Positions 1 through 14,900 of a stretch of 64,000 nucleotides of DNA are shown here, piece by piece. A program made the position numbers and the translations under genes. Below the pieces are notes generated by a model. That model had not been told where the DNA came from, searched no databases, and was given only the letters and a program-made list of their open reading frames with translations. The stretch's first letter is position 1; each line of letters starts with the position of its first letter. This DNA comes from Allacma fusca (lineage: Eukaryota; Arthropoda; Collembola; Symphypleona; Sminthuridae): assembly GCA_947179485.1 (NCBI GenBank), contig OX359246.1, positions 8,680,001 to 8,744,000 of the forward strand, given 5' to 3'.

Positions 1-24
1 TTAAAAAGAAAAATCCTGTAATAC

Positions 25-957
25 CCATTCCGTCGAAACAATGTTCGTCGAACCAGCCTGCCTCGACTGCATCGGTCCTAGCGTAAGGAACCTCCAGCAA
101 ATACTGATCATCAGGAGTGACTCCATTTTGGTAGTAAAGCGTCTTCACAAACCGATCCTCAGAGGCAGAGGTCTTCTCGTCGCAAATAGTCCCTGTATTT
201 ATTACATCACATAAAATAACTTTCAAAACAAGTACCCATATGTACATAAGTGAAACTGGAAGGTGAATTCTACAGTTAAATATTTGAGGGTACTTGGGTG
301 GCAAAAATAAGCTGTAAGGGTCCAGAACAGTTTTCGTCCGACGCTCGAAACTTGATACATTGGCTCCACGTAAAATTTGTAAGAGTTATCGTCGCCTTTA
401 AAAATGTCATAGTCAACCTGGGGAAAATTATAAAAAACACATGATAAAAATTGAGCTCAATACTTACGTTTATTTATTTGCATGAAAGCTTATTCCCAGA
501 AATAAATTTAGCCGCTGCAAGTAAAGGCAGTAAAAATGAACACTCAAAATTGAGCAATCTGGCAATAAGAAGGAGCAAAATTTGACTCCAAAAAAAATTA
601 ATAATATATGATAGTTCATACAAAAAAAATTCAATTGTGGTAAATTGTAGTGTCTAATATTTGCTGTGCTTAAACATTTAATTACCCTTATAATAAAGTC
701 CCTAATAAAGAGAATAGCCCGTACTTGAAAACACGGACATCCATGAATTTCCGAACATTTTAGTGTTTTAAGGAAATGTTGCAAAATTTTTACCAGCATT
801 TGAACTCCACAAAGATCTCCTTCCCAATTGAACAAAAGTCCAATTGCTGTGTTATTCTTCTCAACCCATCTGTAGCCACTGTATTTACCGAAATTGTGAC
901 ATCCCTTCTCTTCATCATCCAACTCCCATCCTGTTGCAGAGGCTTCAGCAACTGTTG
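25..957 (-). CDS. Partial gene, unrecognised probable extracellular protein (three exons)
   Basis: Three minus-strand exons join in one frame: about 957-794, 417-294 and 192-25. Each intron is GT-AG and the phases agree (0, then 1). The joined peptide runs from ...GWELDDEEKGCHNFGKYSGY through a middle with VDYDIFKGDD and YVEPMYQVSSVGRKLFW to a C-terminal part with CHPRTICDEK and GWFDEHCFDGMG. Scattered Cys, Trp and Tyr and no membrane segment suggest a secreted fold. I do not recognise the family; general resemblance to uncharacterised arthropod secreted proteins is only an impression. The gene continues to the left of the window after a donor at position 24. The 5' end, with any signal peptide, lies at or beyond 957 and was not found. 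Function unknown. Confidence 0.6.
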
Positions 958-3848
958 CTGGGACTGACCAATAGCGTCCCAGAGTTGCTGATTCGAAACC
1001 AAGGTTTATATTTTATATTAAAATTTATACTTACAAATTAAAAAAAATCTGGTATCAATTTTTATGTAATGCTCAAATAGGAATAGAACGATTTTTTTTA
1101 TAGAAACAGTTACATAGTATCGCAAAGTACCCTCGTTTCAGTAGTTCAGAGACTATTACAACATCATTTTTTTTATTATAGGCAAAATATTCGTCCCACA
1201 ATGTGTCAATTTTTTTACCCATATAACCTATATTTTTGATTTACTGATTAAAACTACTACTGTTGTGTAATATTTCTTAATTATTCAAGTTCGACAATTT
1301 GATAAAGCCCGAATAAAATTAAATGAATGTTGTACCTTTCAATCCAAATGCGGGAGCTGTGAATTCTAAATGGAACAAAAGTCAGATATAAAACAAATTT
1401 TAGACATGGTTTAGATACGTGGGTGGGGTTAAATGATATAAAAACATAAAGATTCGACCAAAATATTTTTTTTAATCATAAAAAATCAAACATGCATATA
1501 TAATTAAAACTAGCAGAAGTACTCCCAATATAATCTCAGAAATTATTTGTATTACTTAATGTAGCAAGTAGAAGTAGCCAGAATTTAATCAGAGCCTTCT
1601 TCATTTTCCCTGAATTCGTTTCTATTCGATTGCTACAAATAATCAAATAGAATTAATATTATTTTTGTGTATGATAGGAAACCGGAACTCAACATGCAAT
1701 TTACTTATTGTTAGCCTTAAGAATGACACATTTCTTGCATCCATCCTACTAGAACCAGAGATTTATTTATATATTTTTGCTGAATTGAACTTAATCTTAA
1801 AAAATGGCATGATATTTAAAACCCTTGATTATCCTTAGGACAGCAAATATCCAATTCAGACAGGAATGTAATTATACCATTAATAAAAGGGCCAACTCAA
1901 CGTTTTTCGCATATGATATATGAGTTGGCAGAATGTTCTTGCCTCACTTTACATTTTCATAATGGATTTAATATCATTTTCTCATATTTTAATACAGCAG
2001 CGAGCAAACGGAGGATTTCAATATGGGTCTGGCAGAATTTCTGCACCTACTTCAACTATGACATACTATTTATTTATTAAAACGACAAATAATACAGTCA
2101 CGTATGGGTTTCTGTAACGCCATAACGTTACTCCACAATTTTTGTCTGAAATTAATGTTATCCAATGGACACATGCCAACATAAGTCCCTACTCCCTATC
2201 TATACATACTTAATTACATACATAGTACATACACGGACAAACCCGTAAAGGCAATAAAAAGCCTTCCTCGTATTAAAAGGGAGCTCTTGCAAGAAGATAA
2301 ATTGAAATAGTAAAAAAAATCCGGGTTTCACAATCCCAATCCTTAATTTAACTAATAATAACCTTCTAATGTCATAGACGATGGAATGTATTTATAGCTA
2401 AATCGACGTAAATGATAAACAGTAATAATTATTAGGCGAATAGCATGTTGTGAAATGCCCACTGTTGCCCTGCAGAATGGTTTCATATTCCCTTCTGATA
2501 AAACAACTCACAACCTGAATGATAAAATCCAACACTATATTTATACTCACTTCATAAAGTTGTCAACAATCCCCTGACAATGAGCCCTCCCCTCTAGTCC
2601 ATTTAAGGACACTAAAAGAAAAAATCAGCTCCCCCGGACATCGAGCAAATTTTTTTTTAAAGTCAACCTTTTCCTTGTAGTTTTTAAAACTCTCGGTACA
2701 GCAATCAAGGAGATGCAAGAAAAATATTTTTTTTTTGATAACAATGAAATCATATGTTTGACATTTTTTTCATAATTTATGGCTTTTTAAAAACAATGCT
2801 TTTTTCAAGGAGATTCAGCAAAGTTTTTGCGCCACTTCTTTGAACGCTGTAGTTTTTTGAGTTTTAGCCCGCTGAAATAAAATTTTGAAAGCTATGGAGG
2901 ACAATTTCCTACAGCGTCGGGGAATTGAATGTACTTTTTTGTTGACATCCATCCTAACGTGGGCTGGTGGGAAGGGGGTATATAAACGGTTTCTTGACTT
3001 CCCTATTATTATCTTGAATTTAGTATGACAACTTTTGTCAATGGTAAATAAATATGATAGGATATATATAACCAAAAGTGTCAATATGTTTTTCCTATAA
3101 TGCGTAAGTAAACGCATGATTCATCCGCATATGAAGTGGAAGTCTATTATCCCACGTTACGTTTCAAGGTTGATGAGATTGATACACAGATCATGATGAT
3201 ATATGATTGTTTAAATGCAAATGAGCTGCGTGAAATGATTCTGGCCTGAACCCAGAAAGAGAACAACAACGTCAATACAAGGAGCATAATGAGGAACTTT
3301 ATTATGGCCATCATATCATAGTGAGTGAGTGAAACCTACGAAATGTTTACTCCTGGAAATGCGACGTAAATAAATGTGCCTACGTCAATAAAATGCGTTG
3401 TGCATGCTCTGAGTACCACAGTACTTGCGGAATGTTGCAGATAACTGACATACAACACAACAGCCAACTGAGCCAACTACAACTACAGAGTAGTACAGAG
3501 TTTAGAATAATAGAACCAGAACCAGGGGAGAAGAAAGTGTATTACGCAATGTACTTGCAACAGTTGAAACAGTTTTCAGTGTTCATATAAGACATGGCAA
3601 ATAAGTTTGAATAGGTTCACAATGCAATCATGGGCACTTTCCCAGTAACACACATGTTACTGCATAACGTGTCATATGTATGTGTACTGCTTGACACATG
3701 TAGCCAATGGAAACCATCTGAAAGGGCAAAATATGTGCAATTAACTGGAATTATATTATTAAATGAGCCATACTAATTTTTCGAAGGAATTATTTAAAAT
3801 TTGGGTGATAATACTTGGTAGTATTAAAATTTCCAAATTTTACGTGTA

Positions 3849-3879
3849 TATCGCCGCTGAAGAGGCAAAATTTCCAAGT
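3849..3879 (+). repeat. Copy 1 of a dispersed repeat, fragment
   Basis: A block of about 25 bases, TATATCG-C/T-CGCTGAAGAGG continuing into CAAAATT, recurs at 57615-57643 on the same strand with one internal mismatch. In the same reading frame both copies encode Y-I-(A/V)-A-E-E-A-K-F. The second copy lies inside the inverted-repeat element at 57323-58072, so this one is probably a remnant of the same family. No element ends are visible here. Confidence 0.45.
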
Positions 3880-4207
3880 GCTGTACGCGCACATAGATCA
3901 TTTGCCACTTCCGGGACGATATGCATAATTCTTAAAATAATAATTCTTGAAATTTTCAATATATAGACAAAAAATGTATTCTAAATGTACTTGTGCTTGA
4001 TCTATATCTGAATTACCGGATGGCATACAAATAATATCAATATTAATAAAAGTAACATTAATATAAGTTATATCATGAAATAATTTCTTTTAAAAGTCTC
4101 AAATGTTTCGAAGTAGTATTGTTTTCTCCAATGGTATTTTTGAAGCGATTTTTGAAACGAGTTCCTTATTGTTTCTTCATAAATAAACATTATATTTGCC
4201 AGATACA

Positions 4208-4833
4208 TTTTTAGGGGTGAAGACAAGAAAGTCCCTGTTATGTATGACGCGATGCCTTGTCTTGATCCATATGTCATTGAAGCAGCCTATTGGTTTTGAA
4301 GTAGATCAGCTCATCCGTTCCTGGCCAGAACATTAATTGATGTAACTTGGAAACAGACGCAAATACATTCGTACAGATCCTTGGAGTAAATTTGCTCCAT
4401 CTATCGTCTAAGTTATTGTTGACATTCCATTGTCTTTCCTATCGACCGACCGATGTCGCATCTACTCTTGTATTTGATTCCTATTGTAAACGTTTATCAA
4501 AATTTAGCTCATATGCATACTCCTACGATTATAAGCACGGAATTTAATAAATCATTAGATCATTATCATACCAACCAAACGTTTTCACAGCGTGGGTCTT
4601 CGCCCGTTACTAACTTATTACACTAGTACTGAGCTCAGATGATTTTTTAGGGGCGAACTGAAACAAAATTCCCTATCGTCATCGTTTTGATATCCCCTTG
4701 TCTGTTATCTGCTTCTCCGTTCACCACACAATCCAAACTTATGTTACAGTGACACAATACCTCCTGTCTCAGAATCAAATTGATTTTGGAGAAGATCGGG
4801 TCATCCGATTGACCTCCTGAAATTAAAGTAACT
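4208..4833. repeat. Diverged tandem duplication
   Basis: Two segments, about 4208-4345 and 4645-4833, share ordered blocks: TTTTTAGGGG-C/T-GAA, then TCCCT, then CTTGTCT, then a block with GATCxGxTCATCCG. On the minus strand the last block reads T-D-E-L-I-Y-F-K-T-N in one copy and S-D-D-P-I-F-S-K-I-N in the other. This suggests an old duplicated coding fragment, now broken by stops. The family is not recognised. Confidence 0.35.
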
Positions 4834-5589
4834 CCCATCTAAATACATGCTAAAACAAACAGTTCCAACAGAGGCTCTGTCCGAAGTCCCTGTACAAAAA
4901 TCTCAGAATTTGTTACAATATCGAGCTATGTATAGGAGTCGTGCAAGTATCACTTTGCCCCTTATTGACTTTTCAATTAAGTCCTATAGTCACACATTAT
5001 TTTTTTAAATTAAAGGCTCTCTTATAGCAAGAGTCTACATTAGCACAATAATTTTGAAGGCCTCTGTCAGAGTGAAGGCCCTTATTTTATTTTATTAAAA
5101 TAATGCATGTTATTGAATGGTAGGGCATTTCCAATGCTCAGCTCTGCTCAAGATCAAAAATACATATGTACATGACTTCGTACATATAACAAGTCTATAT
5201 AGAATGAACTTGTGTGCTCCTTCAACTGGACTTGAGCCGGAATTCCGTCGTAGTACAGACTGGAATTTTGAAGCGGGACGTTCAAAATAATTGAGAAGAA
5301 CTCTCCGGAATGGTTGCTTAACTTGAGCACGACTTTCAAAATAATAAGAGAGTCCCCGCCTCCTTTGCTTTACTCTCTGTGAGCGGAACTGTGTTATTAT
5401 TATTTTTAGTTGACGAAGAATGCGTATACATACAAACAGGTCCTGAAGGATCCATGGATCACACACATAGACAGAGCGATTGTGATAATAACTTGTTTAC
5501 GAAAACACATCACGGAATATAATTGTGACTTGACATTGACACTAATTGAAAAATATTGCTAATTCTCCCTCCGACTTCTCGCAAGTGTG

Positions 5590-5709
5590 ATAATTAATTG
5601 ATTCTGCAGGGGACATAATGGAAGACATAATTAAGCAGAGCGTATTGACGACGACGACGACGGTCAAAGCCATATGCTGAATACAGGGCGGAATTGACTT
5701 CAACTTCTT
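5590..5709 (+). other. Probable 5'UTR exon of the NFAT gene
   Basis: The sequence ends in a strong donor (CTTCTT followed by GTAAGT at 5710). A good acceptor (polypyrimidine run then TTTTAG) ends at 5943, 21 bases before the NFAT start codon. The exon holds a (GAC)n run at about 5647-5663. The transcription start was not located, so the left limit is a guess. Confidence 0.5.
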
Positions 5710-5964
5710 GTAAGTTCACTATTTTTAACTTATATTATTAAGATATTGTCCAGCATATTTTTTGGAATAATTCTGTTGTAATCTATACGGATATTTTGTT
5801 AGAATGTATTTGTTTTAGTTGTGACATAAAAATTAATAAAGTATTTCAATGGATTGTGTGTCCGGGGAAGGCATTGTGGGAAGTTTGGGCTACTCTGTGT
5901 AATTTAGGAATTTAATTGTATTTTTGTTCTGATTCATTTTTAGACTTGTTGTGATACGGCCGCA

Positions 5965-8900
5965 ATGCCGAGGAAGGATGTAATACGCTCCCCGAAAATT
6001 CAGTTGCCTCTTAATAAGTACGAAGTAGTAGACGGGAAAAGAAATCAAGTTTTGTTAAGAAGTTCCGGTCAAGGTAACCCATATTTGATTTAATTTGTGT
6101 TATTGTTGGGAAGGGTTACGTTGACATGCTTTTGTAAATGCGGTGTGAGGAGTTCTGTACAGTTGACAGTCGGATGGGGGGATATCTGAAGACGGGGAAC
6201 GTTTTAATGAGTATTTTAATTTTTCGGGGTACTAATTTCCCGGGTTGGTAGAGATCCAGAGGGATTATTTCCGATTTCGTAAATTGTATCTGTCTGTTAT
6301 GGACGCTTGTAATGGGTGTAGGTTTATTTGAATCATGTCGAAGGGATATGATACATGTGCTCATCATGATTTTTCACTTTTACGAAATTTTAATGTCAGA
6401 TCAATTTACTTTATGAATTTTGAACCTCTTTTATGCCTACAGAGAGACAGAAATAGTGTTATTGGAAATCGCCTGAAGGCAGCTTTTAGAGAAATCCTAT
6501 TTTCGAAATTCGTACGGTATCCCTTCACAGAAATTATGGCCCATGGATTTTTTGGGATGTGCTGGAGTCCAAGGAGATTATTATGAGAACCCTATAAAAT
6601 GCTAAACAAAATTTAGACTAATGGTTTTGGTGTTGAATTTTATTAGTTTCAATCCGAAAAGCAATGTTAGATGGGCCTTCAATTCTTTCTATTTCCAATA
6701 GTTGTATCCTAATTTGAAATGGTATGGCCGGTTATGTGAAAGCCGATTAAATATTTGTTCGACATGAACATTCTTGATTGCGGGAAAGATGGAGCTGCTC
6801 GTATGTATTACAAATGGAGATTTTGCCTACATGCATATTTGGCGTCTACTATCAAAGGTACCTCATAAAAAGTCTCTTTGAATTTAATTCAGATTTTTAC
6901 GCTCCTCCAAGAGAGTGTATAGATCAGAGATTAGTTGATGGGTATTTGAAGGTACCTTTCACACGCATTTGATTTTAGGGATATAGTGTTACAGTTATTG
7001 TCGAAATGGATTCAGTGTCAGCCAGAACGGCAGGCAATTTTCTTGGTAGAAGGTGTCATTGACACTTGTCAGCAGGATTCTTTTTCGATTTTTTACGAGC
7101 AAGAACATACCTTACTAAGAGGGTGCTGTTCGGTGTCAAATTAGGTCAATTTGAATTTGATTTATGGTCCTTGGCGCTAAATTACCGTTTTTCCTCTTTG
7201 GAACGTTGTTGAAACCCGAGACGTTTAGTTGATCTGGCCTTAGTTTGTCCTAGGTATACAGAAGTACTTGTTTTATGCAGTTTTTGGAGGGTGATGATTG
7301 TCAATTAATGTCGATCGAGTTTTGGAATGTTTCATGAATCTGGAATTCGATAATGACATAATAAGCTTGTCTGTTCCTCCCAACGTCTTATTTACAGACT
7401 CCTTCAATTGGACCTTATACTTGTGTTGAAACACACAAGTGCAAAGTCAAAGTTTGAAAAACTTGTTGTACCCAAAAATGGTTCCATCTTTTACGCAACT
7501 CGGTGTAGTTAACATTTTAATTTCATAACAAATTGACATCAGGTGGATGTTTACAATGTCTAGGTATTTATTGAAAGATTTTAGAATAACAGTGATGATT
7601 TGTAAGAAACATTTGAGACTGATTGCATGTTCTGACAACTGTCTTTGAACATTGCCAACAGTGTGAACCACATTAATAAGTGAGATTTACTACTGTGTGT
7701 AAATATGGACGATCGTTACCCAATGTCTAGTAATTTTACTGTCCAGTTAATGACTAATTCTAAGAACCATTTAAATCCTACATTAATTTGTTTACCTGAT
7801 ATTAGTAAATAGATAGTAGTTAGTGAAAATATATTTGTCTACTACCAGTCTACCAATAGCAGTTGTTACGAAACGACTCAGTTGGTAAATACTCCTTTTT
7901 AGGAATTTATTTGAACTGCTAAAAACAACAACATTATGTATTATGTAATCTCATGATTTAATTTCCACTCATAAATAATTTCCAAATATGACAAATGAAT
8001 CCATAGAACCCACGAGCAGGGGTTGACATAACAGCTGGGCTATATGAAACCAAAATGAATGCATGTTCAAAACACCTTAAAGTCAAAGGAGAAATCATGC
8101 AAAGGTACACACCTACAACTTATCAATTAAGTAACATCTACGAAATTTATTCCGTTCAAAATTTATTTTGAGGTAAATGCACATAAATAATTTTCTTATT
8201 TCTTCACGATTTGGAAAGTTTAATTTATATTTTTACTTTTCATTCCAGTTGTTCTTCCACATATTTACTTGTAGTTCGAACACAGAATCCTGTTGTTATC
8301 ATTATATGACCAATACCAGTCCCGGTGTTTCAATTCCACATTAATAATAATTATAGAGATCCTTGTTCCCAGTTACTGTGTACTTACAAGAATTCCTGGA
8401 AAAAGTCAAAGTCAACATGTTTTGAAGAAAGTTAAACAGCAAAACCTTTAGCTTCGCTGTTGTCAACAATAATTTTCTGGGATTGTCGATAGCAAGTACA
8501 TATTTAACTTTGAAAAACAAGAGTCACTTCTTATGTGACTCAGATTCGGAATAATGTTCACCCATTATATTCAGATTTTTGCTTGAAGCATCTTCTTTCC
8601 CGTTCTTATGCGAAAGGGAACATATACATTTACAGTGTATGATATATATATACTTACAAATCAGAATAATAATTTATGTCAGGAAGCTCTCTATATTACA
8701 GAAGCCAAGTATATAGCAGGGTTGCCTTGTGGAGTGAGAGTCTCATATTGTAATTATCCCATCTCACTCCACGTGTACAAGATGTGGAGAGGAGAAAATT
8801 ACATGCCACTGACAACTACAAGACGAGGTTACAAGCACTTATACTTATTGACACTATTAAAATCTACTGATACTCGGCGTGTTTACTCTCAATTCCGTGG

Positions 8901-11900
8901 TTTTGAGATCAAAGTCAAATTTGATAAGGGATTTTAGCTCTGCATCTGTAGTTACATGCTACGTGTAGGTACACAAGTATGAATTATTGCGTACTAAAAT
9001 ATATATATACGGAACGATGGGAATGCAACTTGCCGTAATAAGTGCTAGTAAAATTCAGTGTGTGTGAATACGAAGCTCCAGTAATTCCTCCTGAGATGAC
9101 TAAGTTCGCCACTAACATTTAGTATTAGCTCAGTGAAGCTTCTCCTTTTTACTATTAGATGGCTAGCAGCTATAGGATTTACTCCCAAAAGTATAGATCA
9201 TTCTGTATTGATCCTGTACAGAGATGTAATTAGTTTTACTATGCCCGTGGTGATTGGTATGGTAACAATAGCGGAGAACTATCGATTTTAGTATACATTT
9301 ATTTCATCACTGGCTTCACAATATCCATGTCATTTCTATCAGCTCTACCTTTCCCATAATTTTGTCTCGTTTTTTGGTTTATTCCCAGCTTAACGTGTCA
9401 AATTGTGTAGGTTTCTAGTAATCGAATTCGCTCAGCTCCTGGCTACATTTTATTGTCTATTTACAAAGGAAGGCCATGATGATGAAGAAACTCTTGAATG
9501 ACTATTACACGCTATTATACTTTATCTTCCCTCAAACAAATATTTATGCTCTTATGACGTTCCTGTTATCAGGGATGCAAGAAGGAGTTCATCTTTTTCA
9601 TGCTATACTTGCTACTTACTTCTCTCCGTTCCTTGTATCTCCCTCACTCTCTTTTAAAATAATAAATAATATTTCCTGAGTTAATGAGCTATTCCCGTGA
9701 ATTGTAACTATGGTTGTTGGGACAATGTTTCCCTTCACAGTCACATTATTGGGCAATAATTTTTGCCACAGTTCAGGAGAATAAGGAGCAGGCTCCGCAT
9801 GGGCTCTGGAATAATAGTGCTTGATGGAGGAACGGATACGATCCGAATGCTAAAAATATCTATAGGCAAAAATATGTAAGAAAAAATGTCAAGTCTCCTT
9901 TTAGGGACAAATGGAACGGTTCTTAGGTAGTTTCCAACGTAAATTAAGATCTTAGAGTGGTTTTGTATTTTTACAGCTAACAATAAGATTGTAATCAAGG
10001 CAATAATAAATTCTTTATTCTCAGAATCAGCTAAGAAATGTTTTGAAAAATGTACGTAACTGCTAGACTTGCGAATAAAATTAAATAAGCAATTTGCAAG
10101 TTATAAATAATATTTACACATCAGATATTCCAGGCATTTTTTATTTTCCCAAATTTAGCTGAGCTTGATGGGTTCCCCAAAAAATGAGTAATTAATAATA
10201 ACTAATTGAATAATTCTTGGGCACAAGAAATGAATAATTTGGAAAAATTATGAAGCTACATTCCAGCATTGTTGTTGGCAATTGTAAAAAATTATGTATC
10301 ATGGTGGGGGTGTAAAGGAAATTTTAGTATTTTTAGTCAGTGTAAGTATCCATATAAGACTGTGTAAGTCATTAGAAGTAGGTATATCCGAAATTCGGGT
10401 ACGGGCTCGAAATGTCAAAACCCTGCAGAACCACTGACTATGAGATCCCGTCCCTGAACACATCTAATGGCATTTTAATTGCCTCCAACAACACTGTTTA
10501 CATAAACACCGGGAGTTTGCAGCAATTGCGGTAATTACCCTCGGAGTTAATCTTGCTTTTGTGCTTTAATGGTATTTTCCCGTGCCTTGGAAGTCTTATT
10601 GCATCAGTTCTTATCATTTCCGAGTTTGATACCCGTGATTGACTTTTTTCTCACTTAATAGATACCTTTTCTTTTTCAATTAGTGGGACAGGAGTAAAAT
10701 GTAATTACGCGTATCAGCACACATGTTGTATTAGCTATATGGATTATTGTCATTAGTAAGGACAGTACTTGGCAAAGTAACAACGTGTCCCTTTTATTTG
10801 GAAGTACCTGTTCCACGTGTTCAAATAATAGGAGTTAATTAGGGAAATACGATTTTAACAGCTGTTTCCCCCCTCGTCTCTGGACTCGAGGTTGCTAAAA
10901 GGCAAGGTTTTTTTGTGGTTTGTCAAATCCAGGAGGATTACAATTTAGCACGGAAAATGTGTAGGAAATAGGATCTACCGAAATGCAATAATAATTATTA
11001 TTGATGCGTAACATTGCTTATGTTTTCACTCATGACTTCTCTTACGGGTAGATACTAGATACGTTGTTATTATACATGCGAGAGTAAAGATCCGTAGTTT
11101 TATTCTGTTTGAAGTAATCAGCCTCTCTGGGTAAATAAAATACGGTGAGTACGAAAATGATTTCTAAATAGCAGGAAATACGATGAGACCCAAGGTTTGA
11201 GCCTGTTGCAAGGGAAGGTCAAGTAATTACTAAAAGTAAGTATACAGGATCAGGCATTACTGTAATTTCATGGTTAAATATATTGACTTTGGAAATTCAA
11301 GGCCTGGTCACGGACTACATTTTGAAAATAGGCTCCGTATAAATATCTGTATGTTGTCCTCCAACCACCTGGAATATAGGGTTTCTTATGCTTGAACCTA
11401 TAATTACTTGAAAGCAGTGAAGTAAAAGCAGTGTCTACGTGACCATAGTCTAGTAGTAGTGGATGTCCCAGAATCTGTATCCGTATTCTGGAAACTATTA
11501 TCTCAGAATATCTGACGTGAGGAAAGAATTCTAAGAAAGAGGAACACGACACAAATGTACTCCATTTACAGACTTGTCACAATGATGCTTGTCCCATGAC
11601 AGTAATAATAATAATAATTATTATTACAATCACAATTTTAAAGTAAATTACATTTTATCAACTTTGATGATGTTGAAAGTTCTGGCTTGGTATTAATGGT
11701 GTTAGAATTCGAAAAGGGAAATCGATTCTTTAACTTTAGTAACCAAACCCGTGATTTAATATTTCAAATACTGTATATTTACAGTCGTTTTGTAAGAATG
11801 GAATGCCTGGATTGTAGATTCGTTTATTTCTCATGATTGACCTTGTATTTTTCTTGTTTAGAAGCCTCCAGTCTTAGAGCAGGATCTGAAATTTAACCTT

Positions 11901-14900
11901 TGATCAGGATTACGTCGTAACAACATCAAGTCTCGCCTATTGGCACCTCCGACTGCTGTTCAAACGTACTAGTGTACATATGTATGAGATGGATCTCTCT
12001 CATGTAGTCACCCGATTGTAATGTTCGAACAATGTTTACCGAGAATGTGGCAGATTTTTCATTATTATAGATATTATATGCGTCAGCTGTTGATTGCGGC
12101 GTTATCCTCAAAGGGAAAAGCCCTTAATGTGGGCCTTATTTCGTGAAATCCAAAGTACTTTTAAATCCCTGAAATACCTTGTCTACAACTGAAGATTATA
12201 TATAGGATCTAGAGAATTTTGAAGGGTTATGTAATTTTTGTATGTTATTTTGTATATTGCAGAATATGTATCTGTAAAAGTTGACGCAAGCAAAAGCGAA
12301 AATGCACGTTGTATGCAAAATCGAAGAAGCAATAATATACAGAACAAACAAAAAGATTTTTGCAATTGGGTTTCAGTATATTTATTAACCCCTCTATAAA
12401 AAAATATGTGTACGCATATGGGTGTATGTATGTAGGTAATTATGTACTATGTTAAGTTTATTATTTTTCAAGGAACAATATTAAACATGCACATTAGATG
12501 TTTATACTTATAACTATTGTTTCATAGAAACTGTTGACTTTATATATAGACCCATGACACTGTCGCCTACAAATCCGGACACTATAGGACAGGACATTAT
12601 ACCCCTTCACTGGAGTCTATTTCTGAATTTCTTATTTACCTGCAACCCCCTCTGGACCCTATAATCTCTGAAGTGTCAGACCAAGCATTGACAATTATTA
12701 TTATTACTTGTCTTATTCTACGGACATACATATACTTATGGATACATTTAAATAAATGCCTGTATACAAAAGTCAGGATAATCTCTCAAGGGAAAGGATT
12801 GTATATATGCGTAGGTATGCCATTTTATATTCAATAGACTCATCTATATTGTTTACTTTCACAATAGTAGTAATAGAGCCTCATCCATAGTCATAGTATT
12901 TATTTTTGTGTATTTATATAAGCCTTGAGAGACCCTTATGCGGCCTCCAAGTTATTATCAGGATAGTTAAGAACCTTGCTGGCTGTGAAGAGTGACTAGT
13001 AAGCAAGTATGAGTAATAAGGTCAGGATTCTGGCTTCAGTTATAAGGGTCTTTTCTATATATGTAGGTACAGTCCGCTCCGAGACACCCTAAACAATCGA
13101 CTATCTATAGGTAAATAGTATTTGATGAGTAATAGTCAAGTATTCATATGCGCGACCCCGAATTTCCCTAAAAATAGATTAAACGTACGTGTGCAAGTGT
13201 ATTTGACATATTTGCTTAAACTTACAATGTAACCACAAAGTGATCAATGTAATACAACTTAAGCACATATTCTTACAAATAAGTAACAGCACAAGGCTAT
13301 GCATAGGCTCGGTTATAGTTATTGAGAGAATATTGTGTAGATAATCTGGGCTGAGACTAATAGTAATAGATATTATTTTTAAGAAGAATGAATTAGAAAT
13401 GATTCTTAATTGAAAAATATTATAAGAGTCAAAATTATTATTATTGTCCTAGGACATATGCTAATGGGGTTAAAATATGCTTATGCGGAATATTTAAATA
13501 ACTGACTGGTATGTTTGTCTAATGGTATTTTTTTTTGCGAACATCAGATCCATTATCTCCTCCTCATAATCAGAAAAGCTGCTGCTTCTACTTCTTCTTC
13601 TTCTTCTCGAAACAGAGTCGGATTTATTCAGTGAAGACTGAAGACAGTGAAAGATAGCTTCTCCATTAGTTTTTTTTGTGTGTTATTTGTCTCTCCATTA
13701 CAAGCCAGTCAACTCTTGTTGTTATTATTGTACGAATGATTCAAAAACATGGATATTTACATACAGATATGAAGTTACGTATGTGTGTAGAGTGTAGACA
13801 AATAAGACAGACTGTCGTAAATTACTGAGAAGGAGGGAGTGAAATTATGATGGGAAACATGTTGCTGGGATATTTTTGCGTTGTTCCTGAAAGAAGGCAA
13901 ATAATTTTATCTTCTTCAATATAATTATTATTACTTGTAGCTAGTTAAAGTTTGTTGGAACATACACGATGAAGTAATGGGAGTTGGATGAAGCAAGAAA
14001 TATTATCCTCACACAGGGCATGTAATAATTATATGTTTTTAAACGGTAGGGATTGATCTGTAGAATCGAATTATTGGAAGGTTCAAGTACTGAAGAGAAT
14101 TATTGTAAAGCAGAGTTAGGAGTGTGTAGAGTGAACCAAGATTTTCTAACTTGAATGTTCATACACCCCAGTCCAATGCTAGTTATAATAATATTAATTA
14201 TTACATCCAGTTACTTTTACTAGTTGTGTATTTTGTTACTTGCTTGCTTGTGTGTGTGTATGTGCTAGTATTATAGCCCTGTTATGTATGAGTATTTTAC
14301 TTGCATTAGAGTTAGACGACGAGAGGATTTTAGATTACATTGTGCTAACATTTAAAGCTCATTTATGTCAGGACAGACTCCCCCTCATTTATGGCCAGCC
14401 CTTCTATGTGTACTAGAGAGATAGATAGATAGTACATAGTACGCTAGTCCTAAAGAGTGTTCTAATGTATAGTTTTAGCTGAGAGTTCCTCCCATACCCC
14501 GATGTCTCTGGGTGATGATATTTCTCTAACTGGATGAGACTGGCCTGCTCCAAAGTTATCCGTACTCTCGTCGTAGACACTACTCTAGTCCACTGCCATG
14601 GTTGTCAATAGATCAGTCCGTGCAACGCACTTTCTTGTCTATCTACATAAATCTTGTTGAGAGAAGAATACTAAAAAAGTAAAATTTTCTTACCTCAGAG
14701 CCGCTGCTCTTTGAGGAGCATTTAAATTTTCAAAGCCTAAAATATCATACCTGTTTGCTATAGTATGGTAATCATTCTAACTGTTGAATTTCAACTGGTG
14801 TGAAATGTTCACTTGTGATATCCTTATTTCTTGGGAAGTATCAACAGTTTTTTAATAAACATTCCCTACATTTCCTCAAAACTGTAACAGAAAATATTTT

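Larger units (their letters stand above)
958..5580. other. Intergenic, no gene supported
   Basis: About 4.6 kb of AT-rich sequence. All open frames are short and none carries a family motif or a splice chain I could extend. It holds the repeat fragments listed at 3849 and 4208-4833. The left part may hide the 5' exon of the gene at 25-957. Confidence 0.6.

Noticed and set aside
2815-3117. 100-codon minus-strand frame that at first resembled a mariner helix-turn-helix
   Set aside because: The residues do not match the mariner motif order, and no inverted repeats flank it.
8608-8937. 109-codon frame in NFAT intron 1
   Set aside because: No domain, no splice partners, and composition like the surrounding intron.
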